12,316 bases of DNA, taken from contig DCSM01000184.1 of assembly GCA_002325605.1 (NCBI GenBank), forward strand, positions 1 through 12,316, given 5' to 3'. The notes under the pieces were generated by a model, which saw nothing but the letters and a program-made list of their open reading frames with translations, had not been told where the DNA came from and searched no databases. This DNA comes from Chloroflexaceae bacterium UBA1466. Lineage in GTDB: Bacteria; Chloroflexota; Chloroflexia; Chloroflexales; Chloroflexaceae. Shown here piece by piece: positions 1-7,876 of this stretch. Positions within the stretch are counted from its first letter, which is position 1, and each line of letters opens with the position of its first letter. A program made the translations under genes and the position numbers.

Positions 1-47
1 AAACCAGCGCACCGCTTGCCGAACTCCCCTTCTCAAATAAATTTACT

Positions 48-53
48 AAGGAG
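48..53 (+). promoter_or_regulatory. Ribosome binding site supporting a TTG start
   Basis: AAGGAG lies 7 bases upstream of the TTG at 61. A perfect Shine-Dalgarno core at ideal spacing supports the non-ATG start of the downstream gene. No ATG occurs nearby in the same frame. Confidence 0.75.
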
Positions 54-60
54 TTAATTT

Positions 61-1356
61 TTGGAAAATCTAACTAAAGATGCGGCCCTAATTGCCACCT
101 TCTACGGAAAGAAGGCCAAGTTGGGCCCGCTGCTTGAAAAAATTAAAGCCACCTTTGGTGACCTCAAGCGCTATGAGGAGGGGCGCGAGCTTTTCTACTT
201 TGATCACAAGGGGCAAGAGATTGTCCTGGAACGGTTTACGGTGGCGGGAAATCCTGCACATGATACAGAATTCGTGCAACTAAGCCTCAACGAGCCAGGG
301 CCCGCAAGCGAGGCTTGGGGAAAATTGCTCCAACGCCTCGAAAGCTGTGACCTTAAAGCCCTTCTGGCGACCTTTAGCGACCAAGACTACTTTTGGGGCT
401 ACTCTCTAGTCTACCAAGCGGTCTCTGATCAGCTTGCCCCCGCCGAAGCTTTGCCGCTTTTGGGCCCCGTCATGCGCGGGAGCTACACGCCTGAAATACG
501 TTTGCAACCTCTAGCGACCACAAAAGTATTGGAAGGTGGCGGGGAAGTATGGCTTATGGATGTGCCCCTTACGGGGAAGGGGCTTGAAGCGGCGACGGTC
601 TATGGAGCTATCGTTACTCCAGAACAGAATGATGCTCTGAATAAGTTACTTTGTGGGAAAGGTGCGCCCTTGCTGATCCCCGACCTGATTGCCCATAAAG
701 GTTACTACCACATCCGCCAATATCAGCGCAAAGAATGGCGAACGGGCTATAAGGAAGCGGTCAAGAAGTTGCGGACAAGTGCGGGGGAAGCGATCTATCA
801 GCAGGTGCTAGGGTCCGAAGCAAAGAATTTAGAGCAGCTAAAGCAAACCTTTGCGGTCCTTCCCAATTTGCTTAATCACCTGGATCCTTTGCTCACCATT
901 CTGAGCATGCAGCAATATAACTACGACATGTGGCCGATTAATGCTGATCTCAAGCCCATCTTAGATTACCATCGGCGACACTTGGGCAATGGGTTGGCTG
1001 AACTCAAGGTGTTGCGCGAGATGGGAGAAAATGCCTTGAAGGTGACCAATACGGCGCTAAAGTTTGTCCAGACGGAGCAAGACCAGATGCGGGAACAGCG
1101 GGAGCATAATCTGGAGCGTTTGTTGACCTTCTGTGGGTTAGCAATAGGGCTTTCCCAAATCTTCACGCTGGGCGTAGTTTGCGATTTCTTGGTCTTCTTA
1201 GCCGCAATTACTCATTCAAACCTTCCTTTGACCTGTAGTAATCCTCCCTTCTGGGTAGTTTTCCCCCAAATCGTTCTGATCTTGGCCCTAACCATAGGCT
1301 TTTTCTATCTCATCAAACTTGGCAAAAAGTGGTATGAAGGGATGCAGCGGAAGTAA
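61..1356 (+). CDS. Unrecognised protein with two C-terminal membrane helices
   Basis: I do not recognise this 431-residue protein. It has no signal peptide. Residues 1 to about 305 look soluble and mixed alpha/beta, with Trp/Tyr-rich patches (around 108-118 and 215-230). Residues about 310-353 are strongly helical and charged, likely a coiled coil or helical bundle. Two hydrophobic segments follow (about 354-384 and 397-419), joined by a short loop with a Cys, and the protein ends in a basic tail. This suggests a cytoplasmic domain anchored by a C-terminal hairpin. The layout recalls CorA-like proteins, but I see no GMN motif and do not assign that family. The TTG start is backed by AAGGAG 7 bases upstream. 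The gene is the only plus-strand gene and converges on the phosphatase gene across a shared terminator, so it is probably a separate transcription unit. The coding call is firm and the function is unknown. Confidence 0.85.
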   Translation: MENLTKDAALIATFYGKKAKLGPLLEKIKATFGDLKRYEEGRELFYFDHKGQEIVLERFTVAGNPAHDTEFVQLSLNEPGPASEAWGKLLQRLESCDLKALLATFSDQDYFWGYSLVYQAVSDQLAPAEALPLLGPVMRGSYTPEIRLQPLATTKVLEGGGEVWLMDVPLTGKGLEAATVYGAIVTPEQNDALNKLLCGKGAPLLIPDLIAHKGYYHIRQYQRKEWRTGYKEAVKKLRTSAGEAIYQQVLGSEAKNLEQLKQTFAVLPNLLNHLDPLLTILSMQQYNYDMWPINADLKPILDYHRRHLGNGLAELKVLREMGENALKVTNTALKFVQTEQDQMREQREHNLERLLTFCGLAIGLSQIFTLGVVCDFLVFLAAITHSNLPLTCSNPPFWVVFPQIVLILALTIGFFYLIKLGKKWYEGMQRK

Positions 1357-1390
1357 GATAGCCATCCCGCCCAAATTGGAATCAAAAATT

Positions 1391-1427
1391 AAGACCTTTA
1401 GGGTTCCCAAACCCTAAAGGTCTTTTT
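1391..1427. terminator. Bidirectional rho-independent terminator between convergent genes
   Basis: A perfect 15-bp inverted repeat (1391-1405 with 1410-1424) encloses a 4-base loop. On the plus strand it runs into a T-run (1423-1427). On the minus strand it is followed by TTAATTTTT. It sits between the stop codons of two convergent genes (1356 and 1453), so it can end transcription from both sides. Confidence 0.9.
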
Positions 1428-1452
1428 AGCGGTTTATCAACGGGTCGTAACC

Positions 1453-4035
1453 TCACTCTACTCTAGCGATCAACATTGTAACATCATCGTGGGGTTCTGC
1501 GCCACAAACGAAGGTCGCAATTGCAACTTTCAGATGCTCTAACATGGCTTGGGCACTCGTAGTCGGGCCACTAGCCACGGCTTTTTCGAGGCGCTCAAAC
1601 CCAAAGAGTTGGCGCTCGGTATTCTTTGCTTCCACCACCCCGTCGCTAGTCAGGATAACCAGATCCCCTTTAGCCAAACTAAGGTCAAGCTGGGGATAGC
1701 CCAAAATAATGCCAAAGCCACACCCCAAAGGGGGCCCCCCAACTTCAGGCCATTCAACGGCCCCCGTCCTTCGTTTGATCAAGGGGGGAATGCAGCCCGA
1801 ATTGGCGATGCGGAGGATACTTTCTTGGCTTTCTTCTGGGAGGGGAAGCGTGATCTCTACGCAACACAAAGCGCAATTCATCATACTTGAAGTGGTATAG
1901 AGTTCAATCGCTTGATCTAAGCTGGTCAATAAAGCACTGGGGCCCTGCCCTTGGTTGACCGCCGAACGAAACAAGGTCACACTAACCGCCATCAGCAGCG
2001 CCGCGGGCATCCCTTTCCCTGATACATCGCCCACCGCCAGCGCAAAAGTTGGTCTGGTCGGGAGCGGGTTGCGCGGAGCATTGAACATGTTCTGCTCTTC
2101 TTGCTGAATCTCCTGGTAAGCATACAAATCCCCTCCCACCTCGCGGGCTTGAGCGCTATAGCAAATGACCTCAAGCCCCGCAAAGACTGGCCGCGGAAGC
2201 GGGAGCAGGTTTTCCTGAATCTTCCGTGCAAAGTTGAGTTCCGCTTGCAATCGCCCATAGACCGCCTTTAAATCCTGATTCGTCTTCTGCTGATGCTCAA
2301 AGAGCCGCGCAATCTCAATCGCCCCCGCAATTTGCCCCGCAATGGTCTCAGCTAGTTTGGCTTCGGTGAGCAAAAAACCCTGCCGTTCAGGGCCCGTATC
2401 AATCCCGATAGTGCCAATCACTTCCCCCCGTGCTAAGAGGGGTACAATCAGCAAGGCGCAAGTATTCCGTTCCCGCATCAACGGGTGGATTTGAACGGTT
2501 AAAGGGTTGAGCTGCGGGTCATTGATAATCAGCGACTTGCCCGTATTGACCACGTATTCAGAAGAGGGATTCCCAACCACGGGAATAGTAAGCCCCAACC
2601 CACTCGGTTCATTGTAGACCGATGAAGCATAGGCGACGACGGTCAGTTCAGTTTTTTCAGGTTTGAGCAACGCAATCCCCGTACTCCGGGCTTGAAAGAG
2701 CTTAGTCATGGTGCTGGCGACGATCTTGAGGGCGGATTGCAGGTCGGTAACGGTGGTCACGGTTTGGGCAATAAAGTTGAGCGTTGTCATCTCGGCCACG
2801 CTCTGTTGCAAATCCTGATTCGCCTTCTTCACCGATTCTTCAGCTTGCTTGCGTTTGGTAATATCTTCCTTAATCGCTAAGTAATGGGTTGCCGTTCCAT
2901 CTTGGTCTTTGACGGGTGAAATCGTGGCATATTCCCAGAATAGCTCACCATCTTTCTTGCGATTCAGCAACTCGCCTTGCCAAACTTGCCCTTTACTAAT
3001 GGCCTCCCACAATTCACGATAGATTTCTGCTGAGTGACGACCTGATTTTAAGACACGGGGGTTGTTCCCCATTGCTTCTTCAGGGGTATAACCTGTTTTT
3101 GTGGTGAAAGCAGGATTGACAAACTCGATTTCACCCTTGAGGTTCGTAATGACAATCACGCTTGGGCTTTGTTCAACCGCCCGCGAGAGCTTGCGGAGTT
3201 GCTCTTCGGCTGCTTTGCGCTCCGTAATGTCACGGGCTACAAAAATCACAACTTCGGCTGAAAGGGGTAGAATCCGCCCATCAAACCAAACCGTTTGATC
3301 CTCAATTTCTAAGCTGTATTCTACATTTAAGGCCTGTTTTGTCGCTAAACTCTGCCGAATTCTAGTCAAAATGAGGTTGGCTTGAGTTTCAGAGAAAACC
3401 TCAAAAAGCGTTCGCCCGACTAATTTGGTAGCTTGGCAACTTGAAAACTTAGAGGAGGTCGAGATAACCTTCAAATGCGCTCCATCCTTATCAATATAAA
3501 CAATTAGATCATTTAAGGCTACAAGCAACGTCCGTAATTCGTTTTCAGCAGCCTGTTGTATTTCTTCAATCTTTTTCCGCTCCCGAATCTCCTGCTGAAG
3601 CAGAGCATTTTGGCTTTCAAGCTGCTTTTGTAACCTTCGCAAAGTAAGGTGGGTCGTGATGCGGGCTACAACCTCCTCGATTTCAAACGGTTTTGAAATA
3701 TAATCTACGCCCCCAATGGAAAAAGCCTTGACTTTATCCAGCGCTTCTTGTAAGCCGCTCATAAAAATAATCGGAATATCCTTGGTGAGCGGCTTTTCTT
3801 TCAGTTTTGCACAAACTTCAAAGCCATCCATTTTAGCCATCATTATATCTAATAAGATCAAATCTGGGGGCTTGAACGCAACAAGTTCAAGGGCCACGGC
3901 CCCATTTGCTGCTTCTTGCACGTGATAGCCCTGCCCAACAAGGATATTTGCAAGGAGCCGTAAGCTAGGCAAAGTATCATCAACGATAAGGATCGTAGCT
4001 TCGGGGGTTTGCGGCGAGGTGCTGGCTAGATTCAT
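1453..4035 (-). CDS. REC-PAS-PAS-GAF-SpoIIE PP2C serine phosphatase (RsbU-like response regulator)
   Basis: This 860-residue multidomain signalling protein has no membrane segment. The receiver domain (about 13-130) has the acidic pair D19-D20, phosphoacceptor D63, S93 and K115. A helical linker leads to a first PAS domain (about 168-270, ending in a DITERK PAC signature) and a second (about 285-395, with GYTPEEAMGNNPRVLKSG). A GAF domain follows (about 430-575), then the SpoIIE/PP2C phosphatase (about 605-860). Metal-ligand motifs are EVGGDLY (D636), GDVSGKG (D670), SDGVVEA (D798) and DDVTM (D850, D851). The usual NAGH segment reads NSGC (745-748). Family knowledge says such enzymes dephosphorylate an anti-sigma-factor antagonist or similar STAS protein in response to a phosphorelay and ligand input. 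No kinase, RsbV or RsbW homologue is in the window, so partner and output are unknown. The ATG start has AAGGAG at 4042-4047, 6 bases away. It is probably transcribed separately from the upstream glycan genes. Confidence 0.95.
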   Translation of the reverse strand: MNLASTSPQTPEATILIVDDTLPSLRLLANILVGQGYHVQEAANGAVALELVAFKPPDLILLDIMMAKMDGFEVCAKLKEKPLTKDIPIIFMSGLQEALDKVKAFSIGGVDYISKPFEIEEVVARITTHLTLRRLQKQLESQNALLQQEIRERKKIEEIQQAAENELRTLLVALNDLIVYIDKDGAHLKVISTSSKFSSCQATKLVGRTLFEVFSETQANLILTRIRQSLATKQALNVEYSLEIEDQTVWFDGRILPLSAEVVIFVARDITERKAAEEQLRKLSRAVEQSPSVIVITNLKGEIEFVNPAFTTKTGYTPEEAMGNNPRVLKSGRHSAEIYRELWEAISKGQVWQGELLNRKKDGELFWEYATISPVKDQDGTATHYLAIKEDITKRKQAEESVKKANQDLQQSVAEMTTLNFIAQTVTTVTDLQSALKIVASTMTKLFQARSTGIALLKPEKTELTVVAYASSVYNEPSGLGLTIPVVGNPSSEYVVNTGKSLIINDPQLNPLTVQIHPLMRERNTCALLIVPLLARGEVIGTIGIDTGPERQGFLLTEAKLAETIAGQIAGAIEIARLFEHQQKTNQDLKAVYGRLQAELNFARKIQENLLPLPRPVFAGLEVICYSAQAREVGGDLYAYQEIQQEEQNMFNAPRNPLPTRPTFALAVGDVSGKGMPAALLMAVSVTLFRSAVNQGQGPSALLTSLDQAIELYTTSSMMNCALCCVEITLPLPEESQESILRIANSGCIPPLIKRRTGAVEWPEVGGPPLGCGFGIILGYPQLDLSLAKGDLVILTSDGVVEAKNTERQLFGFERLEKAVASGPTTSAQAMLEHLKVAIATFVCGAEPHDDVTMLIARVE

Positions 4036-4041
4036 GTTTTG

Positions 4042-4047
4042 CTCCTT
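4042..4047 (-). promoter_or_regulatory. Ribosome binding site of the phosphatase gene
   Basis: On the minus strand AAGGAG ends 6 bases before the ATG at 4035-4033. It fixes the start of the receiver-domain phosphatase. Confidence 0.8.
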
Positions 4048-4055
4048 TTTGGCTA

Positions 4056-4081
4056 GATTTTTCCCGAAAGCAAGAAAAATC
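4056..4081 (-). other. Small inverted repeat in the phosphatase leader
   Basis: A perfect 8-bp inverted repeat (4056-4063 with 4074-4081, GATTTTTC/GAAAAATC) with a 10-base loop lies between the predicted promoter and the ribosome binding site. It is A+T-rich and would be weak as RNA. No T-run follows, so it is not a convincing terminator. A regulatory role is possible but unsupported. Confidence 0.3.
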
Positions 4082-4097
4082 CAAAATCATATCTCTA

Positions 4098-4125
4098 AGT
4101 ATAGCACAGAGAGTTTTTTGGGCAA
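4098..4125 (-). promoter_or_regulatory. Predicted sigma70-type promoter with extended -10
   Basis: Read on the minus strand, TTGCCC (4125-4120) is followed after 16 bases by TATACT (4103-4098), preceded by TGC as an extended -10. Transcription would start near 4090, giving a leader of roughly 55 bases before the phosphatase ATG. The 139-base gap between the ligase-like gene and the phosphatase otherwise holds no gene and no strong terminator. Confidence 0.55.
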
Positions 4126-4174
4126 AAAGGGCTAGATTAGCGCACAAAACGCTTGAAGAGCTGCGGCAAAACTT

Positions 4175-5536
4175 TTAAGCTGCGGGGAAGTTTGGCTTTG
4201 GCTTTGAGGAGCAAGGGGCAGTTTTAGCGACTTGCCAACTGGCGAGGGCTAAACCCCATAAAGCCCAAACCAGGGGGGCGGGGCGGACCATTCCCCACGT
4301 AACCGCGTCGGTGAAGCCGTGAACAATTAAGGCTACTTGGCTACAAAGGAGACCGCAACCTAAGCCCCTTAGCCAACCGTCGTTCTGGGCCAAGCCGATC
4401 TGAGAGACGCGCCAGGCTGCAACTATTACAAGAAGGAGTACTGCTAACCAAGCAACTAAGCCAGGGATGCCCAGGTCAACAGCAATTTGAAGAAAGAGGT
4501 TGTGGGCGTGGGGAGCTTCACTTGGAACGATAGTCACGAAGGGAGCCAGCTGCGTTGCAACGGGTTCAAAGGTTCCCATACCAACTCCCGTGAGAGCAAA
4601 GGGGAAGTGTTGTAAGATCAGAAGCGCATGGGCCCAGATTTCAACCCGTCGCGTAATGTCGCCTGCAAATTGCTGATTGTTGGTCAAAGTATTCCAAAGT
4701 TGCCCAACTTCGGGGCGTTGGGCTAGAAGCAGAAGGTTGATCCCTAAGAAAACGATATTCAACCAACTAACGCGCCAATGGCGGAGGAGAAGGGTCCCCA
4801 GAACGATGAAGACGGTCAGGAGGGCCGTAAGGGCCCCACGGGATTGGGTCAGCACGAGGATGAGAAGCATCGGGGGGGGAGCGAGAAGGGCAAAGGGGCC
4901 CAGGAACCAGCCGTTTTTGCGCCAGCCCAGGAGCAGAAGGGCCAGCGGGAGCGGGAAGATAATCACAAGGTAGCCCGCCATCACGTTGGGGTTGACGGTA
5001 TCGGGAGCGCTTTGGGAAAAATGGCTGTAGAGCGAGGGCGGAAGAAAGGGAAACTTATTGCCCATCCAGATCACGCTTTTTGTGGCCCCAAGGGCAAAAG
5101 CGAGGCCTGTAAGGGTCATCCCGGTGGCAAGGAAACGTAGGCGGGCGGGAGAAGTAGCCCAATTGACGATGGTGTAACAGAGAGCGATTCCTGTCAACAG
5201 ACGGTAGACTTGGGGGCGCGTGATTTCAGGGTGGGAGGTAGTGAGAAAGGTGAGGGGAAGGGTCAGCAGGAGCAGGCCAATGGCCCCATCAACCGGCGTG
5301 CGGATGCTAAACCTTCCCTGGAAAAGCCAGCGCAGCAGCCCAAAGCAGAGGATTACTTTGAAAGCTAGGGGAAGGAGTTTCTCGTCGGCGATGCTGGCGG
5401 CAATCGCAAGGGAGACGGGCCAAATTTCAAAGAAGGCGAGGAAGGAAGCAAGGGCCCTAATCAAGCCCTTAACGAGAATTACGAGGGGGCGAAAGAAGGA
5501 CTTAGAGAGGTGGGTAGCAAAGATTACGGTAGACAA
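4175..5536 (-). CDS. O-antigen ligase/polymerase family membrane protein (Wzy_C domain)
   Basis: This 453-residue protein is highly hydrophobic, with about ten or more membrane segments spread along its length. Family motifs are VNPNVMAGYL (181-190), LTQSRGALTALL (229-240, R233), the RRVEIW segment (296-301), GVGMGTF (317-323) and PHAHNLFLQIAVDLGIPG (342-359, with H343, H345 and N346). These mark the O-antigen ligase (WaaL/RfaL)/Wzy_C superfamily, which transfers or polymerises undecaprenyl-linked glycans on the periplasmic side. Ligase and polymerase cannot be told apart by sequence alone. A second, Wzy-like protein at the right edge makes the ligase or transferase role somewhat more likely here. 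The TTG start lies 3 bases after the TAA of the upstream GT4 gene, which points to translational coupling, but no clear Shine-Dalgarno is seen, so the start is uncertain. An 8-C run (coding strand) encodes P220-P222. Confidence 0.88.
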   Translation of the reverse strand: MSTVIFATHLSKSFFRPLVILVKGLIRALASFLAFFEIWPVSLAIAASIADEKLLPLAFKVILCFGLLRWLFQGRFSIRTPVDGAIGLLLLTLPLTFLTTSHPEITRPQVYRLLTGIALCYTIVNWATSPARLRFLATGMTLTGLAFALGATKSVIWMGNKFPFLPPSLYSHFSQSAPDTVNPNVMAGYLVIIFPLPLALLLLGWRKNGWFLGPFALLAPPPMLLILVLTQSRGALTALLTVFIVLGTLLLRHWRVSWLNIVFLGINLLLLAQRPEVGQLWNTLTNNQQFAGDITRRVEIWAHALLILQHFPFALTGVGMGTFEPVATQLAPFVTIVPSEAPHAHNLFLQIAVDLGIPGLVAWLAVLLLVIVAAWRVSQIGLAQNDGWLRGLGCGLLCSQVALIVHGFTDAVTWGMVRPAPLVWALWGLALASWQVAKTAPCSSKPKPNFPAA

Positions 5537-5539
5537 GGC

Positions 5540-6595
5540 TTAGGCTTTTCTTATCGCGCAAGTGCGCTCTTCCCGCATGACGTAGCTCCACAGACAGAAG
5601 CAGATCAGAGGAAGGCCAAGGGTGATCGCTATTGCACTCCCTTTCAATTGGAGGAACCAGGCGAAGGCCAGGAAAGAGCCGAGGAGAGCAAGACCAAGGT
5701 AAAGCAAAGTAACTGAACGATGGCTATGGCCAACGATAACTAAGCGTTGGTAAAGGTGGGAACGATGAGGCATGAAAACATTTTCCCCTTTGCGGAGGCG
5801 GTGGAGGAAGGTATAGGTCGTATCAAAGATGAAGGGCCAAAGGGGAAGAAAACCAATTAGGAAGGATTTACCTTGGTCTTCAGGCGAAAGGTGCTTGAGC
5901 ATAAGAGGCAAAAGAGCAAAGGTATAGCCCAGGAAGGCACTTCCCACATCCCCCATAAAGATGCGGGCGGGGGGCCAGTTGTGGAAGAGGAACCCAAGGC
6001 TGCTTGCAGCAATGAATAGGCCAAGGGCGGTGAGGAAAGGTTGATTACTTAGTCCCCCAATGATAGCCCAAGTAAGGCCTGTAAGCACCGCTTGGCCGCC
6101 TGCAAGTCCATCAATTCCATCCATGAAGTTGTAAGCGTTTGTCAGGCCAACGATCCAAAGGAAGGTGAAAGGTAGCCCAAGCCAGTTGAGGGAAAACTGC
6201 TCAAAGAAGGGAAGTGGGAATACAATCCTTTCCCAAAAACCGTAAACCCAAATGGCTAATATGGCCCCTACGGTATGCGTAATGAGCCGGGTTCGGCTAG
6301 GGAGGGAGCCAAGATCATCCAGCCAGCTAATGGCGGCAATAAGTAAGGCTCCAGCAGTATAAGTAAGGAGGGAAAAGAGCGAAAGAGAATGACTTACAGT
6401 AGCGTAGCCCAAAAGAAAGATGAGAGTAGTTGCGACAATCGCTAATCCGCCACCACGAGGGGTCGGATTGCTATGCGAACTGCGCCCATTCGGGATGTCC
6501 AAAATCTTATGATGCGTGGCCCAATATCTAAGCCCTGCAACACCTGTGGTGGAAAGTAGCAAGACAAGGCAACTTAATCCTACAATGAAAAACAT
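5540..6595 (-). CDS. WecA/WbpL-type undecaprenyl-phosphate sugar-1-phosphate transferase (GT4, MraY family)
   Basis: This 351-residue integral membrane enzyme is of normal family length with about ten helices. Diagnostic segments are RSSHSNPTPRGGG (38-50), WLDDLGSLPSRTRL (91-104, Asp pair D93-D94), NAYNFMDGIDGLAGG (153-167, D159 and D162), ARIFMGDVGSAFLGY (210-224, D216) and PHRSHLYQRL (276-285). The family moves a HexNAc-1-phosphate from a UDP-sugar onto undecaprenyl phosphate at the cytoplasmic face, the first step of O-antigen or capsule repeat-unit synthesis. MraY itself would be expected in a division/peptidoglycan cluster, and the glycan context here favours a WecA/WbpL role. The WbpV-like SDR at 8607-9566 is a plausible supplier of its UDP-sugar. 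The ATG lacks a strong Shine-Dalgarno. The ligase-like gene follows after 3 bases. Confidence 0.92.
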   Translation of the reverse strand: MFFIVGLSCLVLLLSTTGVAGLRYWATHHKILDIPNGRSSHSNPTPRGGGLAIVATTLIFLLGYATVSHSLSLFSLLTYTAGALLIAAISWLDDLGSLPSRTRLITHTVGAILAIWVYGFWERIVFPLPFFEQFSLNWLGLPFTFLWIVGLTNAYNFMDGIDGLAGGQAVLTGLTWAIIGGLSNQPFLTALGLFIAASSLGFLFHNWPPARIFMGDVGSAFLGYTFALLPLMLKHLSPEDQGKSFLIGFLPLWPFIFDTTYTFLHRLRKGENVFMPHRSHLYQRLVIVGHSHRSVTLLYLGLALLGSFLAFAWFLQLKGSAIAITLGLPLICFCLWSYVMREERTCAIRKA

Positions 6596-6660
6596 GGGCC
6601 AGCGCCTAACCTTCTTGTTTACTTGAGGGAAAGAAAGAGAAGGGAACGATTATAAGTCCT

Positions 6661-7335
6661 CTACTTTGCCACACCTTCTTGCACCACCGCCAGGACTCGC
6701 GCCAGTTGGCCGTTGAGAAGGGCCTGCGCGTCAAGGTGTAAGCCAGGGAAGATTCGACTTCGCAAAAGACCATCCTCGTCGGGGAGCAATTCAACATACT
6801 CTCCTTCTTGCAACTGGAGCCAGGTCAACCTTTGGTCGTAGACTTGCCAAATGATGTATTCCTGTATGCCGCAACTTTGATAGATTGAGCGCTTCTCATA
6901 CAGGTCGTAGGATGCGCTGCTGGCGGCTACTTCAACGATTAGCTCTGGCGCACCTTCTACATACCCTTCAGCACTAATCCGCGCACGGCTTCCCTCGCTG
7001 CCCGTAAAGAAAAGCATCGCATCAGGTTGGACTTCATTGTACATATCTAAACGGAGTGAAGTATTATCACATATCTCAACGTTGGGGATTGAAGCACAAT
7101 AAAAGACAAGCCAGCCCATCACATAGGCGTGGGGAATACCATGGGAAACGTGAAGTGGTGAAGCCATGTAGACAACTCCATTTAGCAATTCAGCCCGTGC
7201 TTTGGGCAGCGCAGTATAGCGTCGCTCGAATTCGGGGCGCGAGAGGTGGTCGCCAGTCTGAAGGGGAAGTATTGGGGGGGTGCAAAGCTGCAAATTCAAG
7301 GTTTGATTCATCACGTCAGAATTGATTTGACGCAT
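6661..7335 (-). CDS. Uma2 family (DUF820) restriction-endonuclease-like protein
   Basis: This soluble 224-residue protein is of the usual Uma2 size. It shows the family pattern AELLNGVVYMASP (48-60), H65, the EVQPDAML segment (101-108, D105), ELIVEVAASSASYDLYEK (131-148, with E135, D144 and K148) and GIQEYIIW (156-163). These correspond to the PD-(D/E)xK nuclease fold. Members are abundant in Cyanobacteria and Chloroflexota and their biological role is mostly unknown. The ATG start is supported by AGGAAGAG at 7345-7352, 9 bases upstream. The gene lies 21 bases after the second DUF29 gene and 65 bases before the GT4 gene, in the same direction, so it is probably cotranscribed. Codons near residues 19-21 contain a run of seven C. 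A link to glycan synthesis is not expected from the family. Confidence 0.9.
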   Translation of the reverse strand: MRQINSDVMNQTLNLQLCTPPILPLQTGDHLSRPEFERRYTALPKARAELLNGVVYMASPLHVSHGIPHAYVMGWLVFYCASIPNVEICDNTSLRLDMYNEVQPDAMLFFTGSEGSRARISAEGYVEGAPELIVEVAASSASYDLYEKRSIYQSCGIQEYIIWQVYDQRLTWLQLQEGEYVELLPDEDGLLRSRIFPGLHLDAQALLNGQLARVLAVVQEGVAK

Positions 7336-7344
7336 GGCAGTATT

Positions 7345-7352
7345 CTCTTCCT
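7345..7352 (-). promoter_or_regulatory. Ribosome binding site of the Uma2 gene
   Basis: AGGAAGAG on the minus strand lies 9 bases before the ATG at 7335. The next in-frame ATG (codon 9) has no such site, so the upstream start is preferred. Confidence 0.6.
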
Positions 7353-7356
7353 AACT

Positions 7357-7791
7357 TTATAGCTCACCTGATGACATGACCAATGCTAATGCTTGTGCCT
7401 CTATTGCCCCTTGATCCACCAGTGCCCCCAGCGCCTTTTCGCTATATGCGCCCCCAAAAGCTTCTACGGCGGCCCTTTTTAGTGCTTCGACGTAAGCTTC
7501 AGTGACTATCTCCCCAAGTTCTGCGGTGGAAACGTAGGTTCCTTTAGCCTTACGACGCTGATTCACGCGCCTGATTTGCGTTTTTGCATTCCAAATTGAC
7601 AAATCCCATGAACTAGTTGTCCGCTTTTCTGCACTTTGCTTGATTAGGTTGAGCAGAAGGATAACTGTGAAGCTATAGATCTTATTGATTTTATCGTCGC
7701 GGCTCATCTCTTCCATCTCCCCAAGCAAATCCAGCGCTTCGGCATAGCGCTGATGCTCAAGATGGTCGCGGAGTTGCAATAATTCTTCCAT
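7357..7791 (-). CDS. DUF29 family protein, downstream copy of a tandem pair
   Basis: This 144-residue soluble, mostly helical protein matches the DUF29 layout: an N-terminal helix pair (MEELLQLRDH...LDLLGEMEEM, 1-28), SRDDKINKI (30-38), a helical LLLNLIKQSAEKR segment (about 45-57), a basic RRVNQRRKAKG stretch and an acidic/alanine-rich C-terminal half. DUF29 proteins are frequent in Cyanobacteria and have no established function. I see no catalytic motif. Residues 1-38 are identical to the adjacent paralogue at 7815-8246. In the middle it departs from the paralogue more, for example SSW and IWN where the other copy has RSW and IRN. It starts 23 bases after that gene stops and has only a weak Shine-Dalgarno, so it may depend on read-through translation from upstream. 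Confidence 0.85.
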   Translation of the reverse strand: MEELLQLRDHLEHQRYAEALDLLGEMEEMSRDDKINKIYSFTVILLLNLIKQSAEKRTTSSWDLSIWNAKTQIRRVNQRRKAKGTYVSTAELGEIVTEAYVEALKRAAVEAFGGAYSEKALGALVDQGAIEAQALALVMSSGEL

Positions 7792-7876
7792 AGGGTATTT
7801 CTCTACATAAGGGGTTATTCGCTCGACGCGGTGATCAATGCCAATGCTTGTGCCTCTATTGCCCCTTGATCCACCA
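7381..7876. repeat. Near-identical 41-base direct repeat at the 3' ends of the two DUF29 genes
   Basis: Bases 7381-7421 and 7836-7876 differ at one position, and 34 bases in a row (7388-7421 and 7843-7876) are identical. They encode VDQGAIEAQALA in both proteins with no synonymous change inside the 34-base core. The two units lie 455 bases apart in direct orientation and could serve as a recombination substrate. Confidence 0.85.

Noticed and set aside
16..43. Promoter-like TTGCCG, 16-base spacer, TAAATT upstream of the first gene
   Set aside because: Transcription would start at about position 50, inside the ribosome binding site, so it cannot work as the promoter for this start. The real promoter is probably left of the window.
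1730..1739. Palindrome GGGGGCCCCC inside the phosphatase gene
   Set aside because: It encodes the conserved GGPPLG stretch of the PP2C domain, so coding constraint explains it. No loop is available for a hairpin.
1549..1890. Plus-strand open frame of 113 codons opposite the phosphatase domain
   Set aside because: It is antisense to conserved PP2C motifs and shows no family features.
4778..5140. Plus-strand open frame of 120 codons opposite the ligase-like gene
   Set aside because: Low-complexity, Gly/Lys/Glu-rich composition is the expected complement of a G+C-rich membrane-protein gene. No domain or start signal.
6649..6654. Perfect TATAAT on the minus strand before the GT4 gene
   Set aside because: No acceptable -35 hexamer at 15-18 bases and no extended -10. 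Such a hexamer is expected by chance in A+T-rich spacers.
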